The notes: generated by a model from the letters alone, not told the origin. Numbered from the stretch's first letter, positions 25,828 through 34,865 are shown. The stretch: DNA of 64,000 nucleotides from Rhizobium sp. CF122 (GCF_000282035.1 NZ_AKKA01000082.1:26000-89999), one strand, 5' to 3'. A program made the numbers and translations.

Positions 25828-26060
25828 GCAGGAGCCTCCCTCATGAGTATTTTTTCCTCAACGGCTTGCGGTCCGACGGACCGGTTATCGGCCATATCGA
25901 CGGCAAGCCGATCCCCGCTCGCGTGATCGACATTCGAGGCAGCCGCTATCGCTTCGTCGGCGTTGTCCGCCGCGATCGACGTGGCAGGCTCGATGTGTCC
26001 GCCTTGCGCAAGAACGAGTGGCTTGTGGTCCCCGACCTCATCTATGCCGCGGTCGCCTGA
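25821..26060 (+). CDS. Small hypothetical protein coupled to the preceding gene
   Basis: A 79-residue protein, family unknown to me. It reads like a small beta-rich domain (GPVIGHIDGKPIPARVIDIRGSRYRFVGVVRR). The sequence GRLDVSALRKNEWLVVPDLIYA follows. It overlaps the upstream basic gene by 7 bp. Both could form a two-gene module; no partner or ligand is suggested by the neighbours. Confidence 0.5.
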   Translation: MVSRSLPHEYFFLNGLRSDGPVIGHIDGKPIPARVIDIRGSRYRFVGVVRRDRRGRLDVSALRKNEWLVVPDLIYAAVA

Positions 26061-26226
26061 ATAACCTCTCGCCGGACCACTACAATGCCACGGAGGGCTC
26101 GTCGCATCGGCAGGAGCGGATTTTTGTGACAGGATGGACGCTCGAAGCGGCATTTCCGCTTCCCATGCGGCAAAAATTCGCTAAGACCGGTCACCGGCTA
26201 TCACCAAAACCGGGACCTTCCCTTTC

Positions 26227-27219
26227 ATGACCAAATTCGATGTTCTGACTGTCGGCAACGCCATCGTCGATATCATCGCGCGTTGCGACGACCAGTTCCT
26301 CATTAACAACGAGATCACCAAGGCGGCAATGAATCTCATCGACGCCGAGCGCGCCGAACTTCTCTATGCGCGCATGGGACCGGCAGTGGAAGCCTCCGGC
26401 GGCAGCGCTGGCAACACGGCAGCAGGCGTCGCGAGCTTCGGTGGCAAAGCGGCCTATTTCGGCAAGGTCGCGGAAGACCAGCTCGGCGAGATCTTCGCCC
26501 ACGATATCCGCGCGCAGGGCGTTCACTATCAGACGCAGCCGAAGGGGACGTTCCCGCCGACCGCGCGCTCGATGATCTTCGTCACCGACGACGGCGAGCG
26601 CTCGATGAACACCTACCTCGGCGCCTGCGTCGAACTCGGGCCTGAGGACGTCGAGGCCGAGGTGGTTGCCCAGTCCAAGGTCACTTATTTCGAAGGATAC
26701 CTCTGGGATCCGCCGCGCGCCAAGGAAGCGATCCGTGAATGCGCTCGCATCGCTCATGAGAACGGCCGCGAGATGTCGATGACGCTCTCCGACAGCTTCT
26801 GCGTTGATCGCTATCGCGGCGAATTCCTCGACCTGATGCGCTCCGGCACTATCGATATCGTCTTCGCCAATCGCCAGGAAGCGCTGGCGCTCTACGAAAC
26901 CGACGACTTCGAAGAAGCGCTGAACAGCATCGCCAAGGACTGCAAGATCGCAGCCGTGACGATGAGCGAGAACGGCGCGGTGATCCTGAAGGGCAACGAT
27001 CGCTTCTATGTGGATGCGATCAAGATCAAGGAATTGGTGGATACGACCGGCGCGGGCGATTTGTTCGCCGCCGGCTTCCTCTATGGCTACACGCAGGGCC
27101 GGACGCTGGAAGAGTGCGGCAAGCTCGGCTGCCTTGCGGCCGGCATCGTGATCCAGCAGATCGGCCCGCGTCCGATGAAGTCGCTAGCCGAGGCCGGCAA
27201 GCAGGCGAACCTTATTTAA
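26227..27219 (+). CDS. PfkB family carbohydrate/adenosine kinase
   Basis: A 330-residue ribokinase-fold kinase. The GGSAGNTAAG motif at 58-67 is the PfkB signature 1 region. DTTGAGDLFAAG begins at residue 272, with the catalytic base Asp278. Close rhizobial relatives are called adenosine kinases, which phosphorylate adenosine to AMP; inosine or sugar substrates are possible. The stop overlaps the convergent SH3 gene by 8 bp. Confidence 0.88.
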   Translation: MTKFDVLTVGNAIVDIIARCDDQFLINNEITKAAMNLIDAERAELLYARMGPAVEASGGSAGNTAAGVASFGGKAAYFGKVAEDQLGEIFAHDIRAQGVHYQTQPKGTFPPTARSMIFVTDDGERSMNTYLGACVELGPEDVEAEVVAQSKVTYFEGYLWDPPRAKEAIRECARIAHENGREMSMTLSDSFCVDRYRGEFLDLMRSGTIDIVFANRQEALALYETDDFEEALNSIAKDCKIAAVTMSENGAVILKGNDRFYVDAIKIKELVDTTGAGDLFAAGFLYGYTQGRTLEECGKLGCLAAGIVIQQIGPRPMKSLAEAGKQANLI

Positions 27220-27751
27220 AGGCTTCGCCCGGATAAGCGCCCCAGATTTCCGACTGCGCCACCCAGCCTTCGGCGCCGTCGGTTTTGGCGAAGCACCAGT
27301 CGCCATTGCATTCGCCGATGTTCATCATGACGCCGGGCTCCAGCTTGGCAACGACGCTTGCCGACGGCAGGGCGTCGCGGCGCATGTTGACGTAGACGGA
27401 CTTGCCCTTGCCTTTCATCCACGGGGCAGCGATCGCCGCACGCGAACCCGACAGCAACGATTGGTTGACCCAACCCTCGGTGCCGTCCGCATCGCGGATC
27501 TGACGCCAGTTATCGTATTCCTGGATAATCTCGACGGGCAGGCCGGCCTTCAGATACATCCACGAGGCGGCATAGTCCGTGCCGGGGCCAATGCGCAGGT
27601 TGACGCGCTTGGACTTGAGCGTGACGAAACGCGGCAGCGGCAGGCCGCTCGGTCCCTTTGCCGCCTGTGCGGTGGCCATTTCAGCAGTTCCCGCCGAAAG
27701 TACGAAACCGATCGCAAGGGCGAGGCAAGATTTCAGGACTTTGCTATGCAT
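27212..27751 (-). CDS. Secreted SH3-domain protein
   Basis: A 179-residue precursor with a signal peptide (cleavage near TAQA, residue 30) and two SH3-like repeats. Repeat 1 is KSKRVNLRIGPGTDYAASWMY to DADGTEGWVNQSLL. Repeat 2 is KSVYVNMRRDALPSASVVAKL to TDGAEGWVAQSEIWG. Such domains usually bind cell-wall peptides in the periplasm. The gene is convergent with the kinase and divergent from the hydroxyacid dehydrogenase. Confidence 0.85.
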   Translation of the reverse strand: MHSKVLKSCLALAIGFVLSAGTAEMATAQAAKGPSGLPLPRFVTLKSKRVNLRIGPGTDYAASWMYLKAGLPVEIIQEYDNWRQIRDADGTEGWVNQSLLSGSRAAIAAPWMKGKGKSVYVNMRRDALPSASVVAKLEPGVMMNIGECNGDWCFAKTDGAEGWVAQSEIWGAYPGEAFK

Positions 27752-27932
27752 GGGGCTTCCGTTTGCTCAGAGGAGGGCAGGACTGCTGCCTGATTCCGGG
27801 AATTCGACATTCCTACGCACGCTGGACGAGTTTTGTTTGTCTTCGCGCGCGGGTCTGGTAGAAATTGCCCGGAACGGGAAAATTATCCCGCGTCTTGGTT
27901 AAGGACCTCTGAACAAGTTAGCGCCAGCGCAC

Positions 27933-28934
27933 ATGACGACGAAGAAAAAACCGAAGGTCTACATCACGCGGAAGCTGCCCGATGCGGTCGAGACGCGTAT
28001 GCGCGAACTCTTCGACGCGGAACTCAATATCGACGATGCGCCGCGCTCCAAAGCCGAGCTGATTGCTGCCGTCAGAAGCGCCGATGTACTGGTTCCGACG
28101 GTCACCGACCGGATCGACGCGGCCCTGATCGAGGAGGCCGGACCACAGCTGAAGCTGATTGCGAGCTTCTCGAACGGCACCGACCACATCGACGTGGAGG
28201 CGGCAGCTCGCAAGGGTATCACGGTTACCAACACGCCGAACGTGCTGACCGAGGACACGGCCGACATGACCATGGCGCTCATCCTCGCCGTGCCGCGCCG
28301 GCTGGGGGAAGGTGCGCGCGTGCTGACCGATCAGCCGGGTGAATGGGCTGGATGGTCACCGACATGGATGCTCGGGCGGCGCATCCATGGCAAACGCATC
28401 GGCATCGTCGGCATGGGCCGGATCGGCACCGCCGTCGCCCGCCGCGCCAAGGCTTTCGGACTCTCAATCCACTACCACAACCGCAAGCGGGTCAACCCGG
28501 CAACGGAAGACGAGTTGGAGGCAACCTATTGGGAGAGCCTCGACCAGATGCTGGCACGTGTCGACATCGTCTCGGTCAACTGCCCGTCGACACCGGCGAC
28601 CTTTCATCTGCTGTCGGCGCGCCGTCTGGCGCTGCTGCAGCCGACGGCCTATCTTGTCAACACCGCCCGTGGCGACGTGATCGATGAGGCGGCGCTGATC
28701 AAGAGCCTGCGAGAGGGCAAGCTGGCAGGCGCTGGTCTCGACGTGTTCGAGAACGAGCCGGCGGTCAATCCGAAGCTGATCAAGCTGGCCAATGAAGGCA
28801 AGGTCGTACTTCTGCCGCACATGAGTTCGGCGACGATCGAAGGCCGCATCGACATGGGCGACAAGGTGATCATCAATATCCGCACTTTCATCGACGGCCA
28901 TCGTCCGCCGAACCGCGTGCTGCCAGGCCGCTAA
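27933..28934 (+). CDS. D-2-hydroxyacid dehydrogenase (glyoxylate reductase-like)
   Basis: A 333-residue NAD(P)-dependent D-2-hydroxyacid dehydrogenase. The nucleotide-binding loop GMGRIG is at 160-165. The catalytic trio is Arg246 (NTARGD), Glu275 (VFENEP) and His296 (LLPHMSSA). It most likely reduces glyoxylate or hydroxypyruvate, as GyaR-type enzymes do. A two-palindrome intergenic repeat starts at its stop codon. Confidence 0.9.
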   Translation: MTTKKKPKVYITRKLPDAVETRMRELFDAELNIDDAPRSKAELIAAVRSADVLVPTVTDRIDAALIEEAGPQLKLIASFSNGTDHIDVEAAARKGITVTNTPNVLTEDTADMTMALILAVPRRLGEGARVLTDQPGEWAGWSPTWMLGRRIHGKRIGIVGMGRIGTAVARRAKAFGLSIHYHNRKRVNPATEDELEATYWESLDQMLARVDIVSVNCPSTPATFHLLSARRLALLQPTAYLVNTARGDVIDEAALIKSLREGKLAGAGLDVFENEPAVNPKLIKLANEGKVVLLPHMSSATIEGRIDMGDKVIINIRTFIDGHRPPNRVLPGR

Positions 28935-29029
28935 AGCAGTTCAGTGCTTCGCGGAATCACTGATCTGCTTATCCTATTGTTTTTACGCAATTCCGGACAG
29001 AAACCGCGCCGCACTTTTCCTGGAATTGC
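28934..29029. repeat. Two-palindrome dispersed intergenic repeat (RIME-like)
   Basis: Palindrome 1 (28934-28970): AAGCAG-T-TCAGTG pairs with CACTGA-T-CTGCTT. Palindrome 2 (28987-29029): GCAATTCC pairs with GGAATTGC. Between them is TTGTTTTTAC. I recognise this as a sequence found many times between rhizobial genes, like the Rhizobium intergenic mosaic elements. It fills the whole gap between two convergent stops and may act as a terminator. Confidence 0.65.
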
Positions 29030-29030
29030 T

Positions 29031-29504
29031 TTAGGCCGAGACCGGCTTGCGCATCTCGATCGAGGTGGTCCTGGTGAAGCCGGGATGTGCGTTTTCGGCG
29101 ACTTTCTCAAATCCCCAGCGCGAGAAGACGTCGTGATTTTCGACGAGCTCGATGCGTGTCTCGAGCCGCAGCGACGCGAGACCGCGGTCCTGCGCCGCCT
29201 GTTCTGCCACCGCCAGCAGCCGACGGCCGACGCCCCGGCCTTGCGACTCCGGCGCGATCGCCAGCTTACCGATGTAAAGGCAATCCTCCTCCGGCCGCAG
29301 GAAGATGCAGCCGCTCAAGGTGTCGCCTTGCATCGCCGCATAGGCGATTTCGGCGCACGCCTTGTCGGCAAGCGTCGCCGGCGTGAGCTTCAAGGCAGAG
29401 GATGGCGGATCGATGCGATCGTTCATATAGGCGAACGACGACAGGATCAGTGCCAGTAGCTCGTCCCATCGCTGAAAGCCTTCGTCGATGCGGACGATCT
29501 TCAT
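29031..29504 (-). CDS. GNAT family N-acetyltransferase
   Basis: A 157-residue acetyltransferase with the acetyl-CoA motif APESQGRGVGRRLL and a VFSRWGFEKVAE end. Substrate unknown. Its ATG overlaps the moeB stop by 4 bp (ATGA), so it is the third gene of a recF-moeB-GNAT unit. Confidence 0.88.
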   Translation of the reverse strand: MKIVRIDEGFQRWDELLALILSSFAYMNDRIDPPSSALKLTPATLADKACAEIAYAAMQGDTLSGCIFLRPEEDCLYIGKLAIAPESQGRGVGRRLLAVAEQAAQDRGLASLRLETRIELVENHDVFSRWGFEKVAENAHPGFTRTTSIEMRKPVSA

Positions 29505-30325
29505 GACGCTTGGCTCTGCCTCGGGCGCCGCCGCTTATAGCGAATCGTGTCGAAGCGCGCAGCAAGCGCGTCGTAGAGCAGTAGCCGGCCGATTAGCGGT
29601 TCACCGGTGCCGGTAATCAATTTGATTGCCTCCATCGCCATCAGCGTGCCAATCACGCCGGTCAGCGCGCCGATGATGCCGGTTTGCGCACAGGCCGGGA
29701 TCAGACCAGCCGGTGGCTTCTCCGGAAAGAGATCGCGATAGGTCGGGTTCGGCGTGCCATCCTCCGCCGTCTCATAGGGTTTGAGCACCGTGACGGAGCC
29801 GTCGAAGCGTCCGACGGCACCCGTCACCAACGGGATTTGTGCCGTCTCGGCGGCGTCAGCTGCAGTATAGCGGGTATCGAAATTGTCCGAGCCATCGATC
29901 AGGAGGTCGAAACCCGAGAGATGGCGGCGGGCAGAGTCCGGTGAAAAGCGCTCCTCGAAGCGGATCACATTGACGTGCGGGTTCAATCGGGCGATCGCGA
30001 AGGCCGCACTTTCCGTCTTCAGCTCGCCGATCGTGCCGGAATCGTGGATCACCTGCCGTTGCAGGTTGGAAAGCGAAACCCGGTCGTCATCGGCAATGCC
30101 GAGCGTGCCGATACCGGCGGCGGCGAGATATTGCAGGACCGGCGCTCCCAGTCCACCGGCGCCGACGACCAGCACACGGGCGGCTTTCAGTTTCTGCTGG
30201 CCTGCGCCACCGATCTCGGGAAGCAGGATATGACGCTGATATCGCGCGATTTCTTCCGGGCTGAGGGGTTCCATAAGCGCGATGCTAACACGGCCTTTGG
30301 CTGAGGGGGAAGCGACATCGGTCAT
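29501..30325 (-). CDS. moeB: ThiF/MoeB/HesA family adenylyltransferase
   Basis: An E1-like enzyme that adenylates the C-terminus of a ubiquitin-like sulfur carrier (MoaD or ThiS). The 274-residue protein starts a conserved block with EEIARYQRHILLPEIGGAGQQKL. The nucleotide loop is VVGAGGLGAP, and the active-site loop CAQTG resembles the MoeB CVEAG region. The two CxxC zinc pairs of E. coli MoeB are missing. The 4-bp overlap with recF fixes the start at 30325. Choosing between MoeB and ThiF is uncertain. Confidence 0.85.
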   Translation of the reverse strand: MTDVASPSAKGRVSIALMEPLSPEEIARYQRHILLPEIGGAGQQKLKAARVLVVGAGGLGAPVLQYLAAAGIGTLGIADDDRVSLSNLQRQVIHDSGTIGELKTESAAFAIARLNPHVNVIRFEERFSPDSARRHLSGFDLLIDGSDNFDTRYTAADAAETAQIPLVTGAVGRFDGSVTVLKPYETAEDGTPNPTYRDLFPEKPPAGLIPACAQTGIIGALTGVIGTLMAMEAIKLITGTGEPLIGRLLLYDALAARFDTIRYKRRRPRQSQAS

Positions 30326-31446
30326 TCGAAAACCTTTCCGTCGGCAACGGTGAAGAATTGCGCACGCTCACCGAGGGCGGAAAACATCGCGCGGTCTGTA
30401 CCCGTCATGAAGGCCTGACCGCCCAGTGCGTCGATGAGGTCGAAAAGGGCAGCACGCCTGCCTTCGTCAAGATGCGCGGCGATCTCGTCGAGCAGCAAGA
30501 TCGGCGCGTGGCCGGTGAGATTGGCAACCAGCCGGGCATGGGCGAGAATCAGCCCCACCAACAGCGCCTTTTGCTCGCCGGTCGAACAGCGCGCCGCTTC
30601 CATCTGCTTTTGCCGGTGGCGGACGATGAGATCGCCGCGATGCGGGCCGTCGAGCGTGCGGCCGGCGGCGGCATCGCGATAACGGCTTTCGGCAAGCATG
30701 GCGGCGTACTCGTCCTCGAGATCGACAGCGGGCCGCGAGAACTGGCTGTCCATAAAGCCAGCGAGTTCGAGCGCCGCAGCCGGAAATGGGGAGGTATCGT
30801 GCGTTTCCTCTATGAGGCGGGCGAGAAGGCCGAGCATCTCCTGGCGCGCCATCGCCATGGCAATACCAAGGCTCGCCATTTGCTGTTCGATGCCGGAAAG
30901 CCAAGCGGGATCGAAGCGGCGCTCGTCGAGCAGCTTGTTGCGGCTGCGCATGGCGCGCTCGAAATCGCTGGCGCGACGGCCGTGAGCAGGATCGAGCGAG
31001 AGCACCAAGCGATCGAGAAAACGGCGGCGCTCGGACGAGCCGCCGGTGAAGAGGCCATCCATCGAGGGCGTCAGCCACAGGAGGCGCAAATGGTCGGTCA
31101 GTTCGTCGGCCGACTTTGCCGGCGTGGCATTGATGCGCAACCGCCGGGAGGCGCTATCATCGGTGGTGTCGACGCCGGTACCGATCTCCACCTCGCCTTC
31201 CATGCCGTCGAGTTCAGCGAAAATCGAAAAGCCGCCATTCGCGCCGACGCGGGTAATGTCGCCATAGGTAGCACGGCGCAAACCGCGGCCCGGCGACAGG
31301 AGGGAAACGGCTTCCATCAGATTGGTTTTGCCGGCGCCATTGTCTCCTGTCAACACCACATGCCGACCGTCGAGCGACAGCGAGACCGACGCGTAGTTGC
31401 GAAAGTCGGTCAGCTTGAGACGGGACAGGGAGACCTTGCGCGGCAT
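30322..31446 (-). CDS. recF: DNA replication and repair protein RecF
   Basis: RecF is an SMC-like ATPase that recognises gapped DNA and, with RecO and RecR, helps load RecA. The 374-residue protein has LKLTDFRNYASVSLSL at the start and Walker A GDNGAGKT at 34-41. The signature region is CSTGEQKALLVGLILA and Walker B is ILLLDEIAAHLD. ATG 31446 is chosen because the conserved N-terminus begins there; an open upstream extension has no homology features. It overlaps moeB by 4 bp. Confidence 0.95.
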   Translation of the reverse strand: MPRKVSLSRLKLTDFRNYASVSLSLDGRHVVLTGDNGAGKTNLMEAVSLLSPGRGLRRATYGDITRVGANGGFSIFAELDGMEGEVEIGTGVDTTDDSASRRLRINATPAKSADELTDHLRLLWLTPSMDGLFTGGSSERRRFLDRLVLSLDPAHGRRASDFERAMRSRNKLLDERRFDPAWLSGIEQQMASLGIAMAMARQEMLGLLARLIEETHDTSPFPAAALELAGFMDSQFSRPAVDLEDEYAAMLAESRYRDAAAGRTLDGPHRGDLIVRHRQKQMEAARCSTGEQKALLVGLILAHARLVANLTGHAPILLLDEIAAHLDEGRRAALFDLIDALGGQAFMTGTDRAMFSALGERAQFFTVADGKVFE

Positions 31447-31625
31447 TCGACATCCGGATTCGTGATGCCCGAGAGCTAAGCGCAACGGGGGCGGATGGCA
31501 AGGGTGCGAGACGCAGTAGCGATGCCGATGTGCGCATGAGCGCACATGCGGACGCGGCATCGACGCGATAGATGGTGCATCGCCGGACGATCGTATGATA
31601 ATGTGGAGACCGGGTGGGGTGTGTG

Positions 31626-32339
31626 ATGAGACGTTTGACGAGAACGCGGACAGCGATTGGCGGTGTAGCGGCCCTGTTGGTTGCGTATCTGGTTGTCGCC
31701 TATTTCTTCATTCCTGAAATATGGATCCATCGCGATGCCGGCCGCGTCGCGGAATTCGGTCCGATGGTGACAACCACCGAACAGGACATTCCCGGCGACC
31801 CCATCAATGTGGGGCTTGTCGGCTCGAGGGAGGAAGTGCTTCGAGCATTCGCAGCGGCAGGATGGGATCCAGCCGACAAGATCACGCTGCGGACATCGGC
31901 CGAAATCGGCTTGAGCGTCGTGCTCGATCGACCCGACCTCGACGCTCCCGTGAGCCCATTGCTGTTCGAGGGCCGCAAGCAGGATCTGGCGTTTGAAAAG
32001 GCCGTGGGCAAGAGCGCCGACGAGCGCAACCACGTCCGTTTCTGGGAAACTAAGAGTACCGGTGAAGGTGGGCGCCCACTGTGGCTCGGCTCGGCGAGCT
32101 TTGACCGCGGGGTCGGTTTCAGCCACGACACCGGCCAGATCACCCATCACATTGCACCCGATGTCGACGCCGAACGGGATCTGACCATCGGTGATCTTCA
32201 GACAGCCGGGCAATTGTCGTCGACCTACGAGATCGCGGGCATAGGCGCCACGAAGACCGGCCGCAACGGTGGCGGCGATCCCTATTTCACCGATGGGAAA
32301 GCGCTGGTCGGCGTGCTACGCGGCGTTGCTACACCCTAA
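31626..32339 (+). CDS. LssY C-terminal domain protein
   Basis: A 237-residue protein with one N-terminal membrane segment (about residues 11-30). A periplasmic LssY-C domain follows, with INVGLVGSREEVLRAFAAAGW and RNHVRFW, then LWLGSASFDRGVGF and THHIAPDVDAERD. The domain is widespread but without a settled function; it occurs next to or fused with PAP2 phosphatase modules in other proteins. The start at 31626 follows GGTGGGG. A broken nitrilase gene starts 62 bp downstream. Confidence 0.85.
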   Translation: MRRLTRTRTAIGGVAALLVAYLVVAYFFIPEIWIHRDAGRVAEFGPMVTTTEQDIPGDPINVGLVGSREEVLRAFAAAGWDPADKITLRTSAEIGLSVVLDRPDLDAPVSPLLFEGRKQDLAFEKAVGKSADERNHVRFWETKSTGEGGRPLWLGSASFDRGVGFSHDTGQITHHIAPDVDAERDLTIGDLQTAGQLSSTYEIAGIGATKTGRNGGGDPYFTDGKALVGVLRGVATP

Positions 32340-32401
32340 CCTCGCTTCCACGCCGCGTGAAATCGGCGGAAGATGCGGAGCGAATCACGAGAGGTGCGCC
32401 G

Positions 32402-33189
32402 TTGAAGATCGCCGCAGCACAGACCTCGGTTTCTCCCGACATCACGGCGAATGGCAGCGCAGTCGGAAGCATCATAGCAGCCGCGGCCGCCAGCGGCGTG
32501 CGTGTCATCAACTTCTGTGAAGGCTCGCTTTCGGGATATTCGAAGTTCCAGATGCAAACTGAGGGCGGTCGCGGATCTGTGCAGCGATCTTCGCATCTTT
32601 GCGGTCGTCGGTGGCGCACATCGGCTGGCCGGAGACCACCCGCCGCACAATAGCCTTTATGTCTTCTCCGACACCGGGACACTTCTCACCCGCTACGACA
32701 AGAGGTTCTTGTCGAACAGCGAACTTGGCGGGTGGTATTCTCCTGGCACCGCACCGATCACCTTCGATGTTGACGGCTATCGATTCGGTTGCGCTATCTG
32801 CATCGAATCTACGTTTCCTGAGGTGTTCCAGGAATATGCGAATCTCGGTGTCGATGCCGTGCTCTTCCTCGTATGGCATTGCCGAGTATTTCCGGGTTGT
32901 GCTCCGCGCCCATGCGGGGCTGAACTGCATCTGGATAGGCGGTGCGACGCCGGCGCAGAAGGCTGCCAAAGGGCCGGCCGGCGTCATCGGCCCGGATGGA
33001 AAATGGGTGACGCAGTGTCCGGCCGCTCCCGAACCAAGCTTGGCCATCGCCGTGCTCAATTGCGATGACCCTCTCTACGACATTCCGCTTCAGAGGGCCC
33101 GGCCATGGCGGCTGAGGGCGCGGCAGGGCGACATCTATCGCGAGAAGATGGTCGACGATCCCAGAAGCGAAAACAGAAGCGGCTATTGA
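32402..33189 (+). pseudogene. Nitrilase/carbon-nitrogen hydrolase pseudogene
   Basis: Three frames together give a nitrilase-superfamily protein. Frame 1 (from TTG 32402) is MKIAAAQTSVS to NFCEGSLSGYSKFQMQ, with the catalytic Glu. The second frame runs from LRAVADLCSDLRIFAVVGGAH through YDKRF (Lys) to FGCAICIESTFPE (Cys). The third starts near YGIAEYFRVVLRAHAGL and runs to the stop. The first junction (about 32555) has also lost roughly a dozen codons that relatives have. The second frameshift is near 32870. The catalytic Glu-Lys-Cys survive but cannot be made in one protein. Confidence 0.85.
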
Positions 33190-33280
33190 CGCGCAATGCT
33201 GCCTTGCGTCGCAGTGCCTTCATCTTCAGGCGTCAACCGCCTATATGAGCGAGGTCGCGGGTTGCGACGTGCCGGAGTTC

Positions 33281-33751
33281 ATGATGGGTACCGAAATACA
33301 GGGCCGTGCAGCGCATGCGGCCGCCATTCGCGAGCGCGCCGAAGCCGAAATGAACGCGATGGGCATCGACGAAGCGTTCATTGATCGGCTGGTCGAGACG
33401 TTCTATGGCCGCGTGCTGCAGCATCCGACGCTTGGACCGGTGTTCGACGCCCGGCTTTCCGGCCGTTGGCCCGAGCATATGCAGAAGATGAAGAGCTTCT
33501 GGTCGTCTGTCGCGTTCCGCAGTGGCGCCTATGGCGGCAAGCCGGTTCAGGCGCATACCGGTGTTGCGAACATGTCACCCGATCTCTTCCCGCAATGGCT
33601 GGCGCTGTTTTCCGAGACGCTCAGCGATATCGCCCCGAGCCTGGATGCCAAAGCCTGGTTCATGGCGACCGCCGAACGGATCGCCAGGAGCCTGACGCTA
33701 TCGCTGTTCTACAATCCCGCGCTCGACGACCCGCAGCGCAAGCCCGCCTAG
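33281..33751 (+). CDS. Group III truncated haemoglobin
   Basis: A globin of about 156 residues. The proximal haem His is at 92 in KPVQAHTGV, and the family pattern FYGRVLQHPTLGPVF, then MQKMKSFWSSVAFRSGAYGG, is clear. Group III globins bind oxygen or nitric oxide and may protect against reactive nitrogen. I start at 33281 (GGAG 4 nt upstream); an ATG at 33245 is in frame. It follows the nitrilase remnant and converges on a GNAT gene. Confidence 0.9.
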   Translation: MMGTEIQGRAAHAAAIRERAEAEMNAMGIDEAFIDRLVETFYGRVLQHPTLGPVFDARLSGRWPEHMQKMKSFWSSVAFRSGAYGGKPVQAHTGVANMSPDLFPQWLALFSETLSDIAPSLDAKAWFMATAERIARSLTLSLFYNPALDDPQRKPA

Positions 33752-33757
33752 GCGATT

Positions 33758-34282
33758 TCAAGCAACACGTTTGTAGAAAAGCGTCGTAGCGCAGAGGCCG
33801 CCTTCCGGCCACAGAGCATAATCCGGGATGACACCGACCCGCTGCCAGCCAAGCCGCGGATAGATCGCCTCGGCGTTACTGCCGGTTGCCGTGTCGAGCA
33901 CGAGGAGCGTCTTGCCGCGCCCGGCGGCTTCGCGTTCCGCGGCATCCATCAGCAGGCGCGCCAGTCCCTTGCCGCGAGCGGAGCGATGCACCAGCAGCTT
34001 CTTCAGATCGCCACGATGCGGCTGGTTCGGCATCTGCGCCGCCCCGACCTGCACCGTGCCGACTGCCCTGCCGTCGATCTCGGCCACGAGGAGCAGCGTC
34101 GCGCCTGACGCAACGGCATCGGCGACGCCCTGCCAATAAGGCTCGGCATCGGCGTTGGTGTAGGGTTGCATGAAGCCGACCGAGGCGCCGCCATTCACGC
34201 AATCGGTCAGCACCTCGCAAAGGTCAGGAATCGCCGTTCGGGCTTCTGCCGCATCAAGCAGGCGAATTATTGCTGTCATCAT
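33758..34282 (-). CDS. GNAT family N-acetyltransferase
   Basis: A 174-residue GNAT enzyme. The acetyl-CoA loop is LLVHRSARGKGLARLLMDAAE, and LDTATGSNAEAIYPRLGWQRVGVIPDYAL is typical of a group found beside cupin-type XRE regulators. The start ATG ATG follows AGGAGAAA. It lies 16 bp downstream of such a regulator and is likely its target. Substrate unknown. Confidence 0.9.
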   Translation of the reverse strand: MMTAIIRLLDAAEARTAIPDLCEVLTDCVNGGASVGFMQPYTNADAEPYWQGVADAVASGATLLLVAEIDGRAVGTVQVGAAQMPNQPHRGDLKKLLVHRSARGKGLARLLMDAAEREAAGRGKTLLVLDTATGSNAEAIYPRLGWQRVGVIPDYALWPEGGLCATTLFYKRVA

Positions 34283-34298
34283 TTTCTCCTGAAATGAA

Positions 34299-34865
34299 TT
34301 AGCGCCCGTGCCGGTCGAGCACGACGCAATAGCGGGCGGGAGTGTTGCCGGGGTTGTGAAAAACATGGCCTTCGCTGACCGGCATGAACAGGCAGTCGCC
34401 AGGCAGAAGACGGTAGACCGTTTCGCCTGTCGTCATCTCCATTTCGCCATCAAACAGCCAGATATGCTGCATCATGCCGCTGCTGGCCGCATGCGGCGGG
34501 AAACTGACGCGGGCACCGGCTGGGAATTCGACGTCGACGATATCGACGTCCGAGGCGGTTCCCGGCGGCGAGACGGAGCGTCTGACATAACCCGTCTCCG
34601 GATCCCGCCAGACCTGCTGTTCCTGCCGGCGCGACAGCGGCGAAACCTCGCCCTCCTCTGCAAAGAAGGCGGAAAGCGATAGACCGAGTGCTGCGCAGAC
34701 CCGCGCCAGCAGCGACGCGGTCGGGCTCGCCTCGCCGCGCTCGATACGCGAGATCATTGCGCGGCTGACGCCCGACTCGTTGGCGAGATCATCCAGCGTC
34801 AGCTTCTTCTGCACTCGCAGCTTGCGGATGCGAACGCCGATCGCCATTTCCAATCCCTGATCCAT
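34299..34865 (-). CDS. XRE family regulator with a cupin sensor domain
   Basis: A 188-residue regulator. An N-terminal XRE helix-turn-helix (about 11-65, LTLDDLANESGVSRAMISRIERGEASPT) is followed by a cupin_2 domain (about 100-188) with MQHIWLFDGEMEMTTGE and GDCLFMPVSEGHVFHNPG. The cupin probably senses a small ligand linked to the GNAT enzyme encoded next. The start at 34865 is a choice among several close in-frame ATG and GTG codons. A TATTATAG stretch upstream could be part of the promoter. Confidence 0.88.
   Translation of the reverse strand: MDQGLEMAIGVRIRKLRVQKKLTLDDLANESGVSRAMISRIERGEASPTASLLARVCAALGLSLSAFFAEEGEVSPLSRRQEQQVWRDPETGYVRRSVSPPGTASDVDIVDVEFPAGARVSFPPHAASSGMMQHIWLFDGEMEMTTGETVYRLLPGDCLFMPVSEGHVFHNPGNTPARYCVVLDRHGR

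Noticed and set aside
31447..31560. Upstream extension of recF (38 codons, Cys/His-rich).
   Set aside because: The conserved RecF N-terminus begins at MPRKVSL. The extension covers the promoter region between divergent genes.
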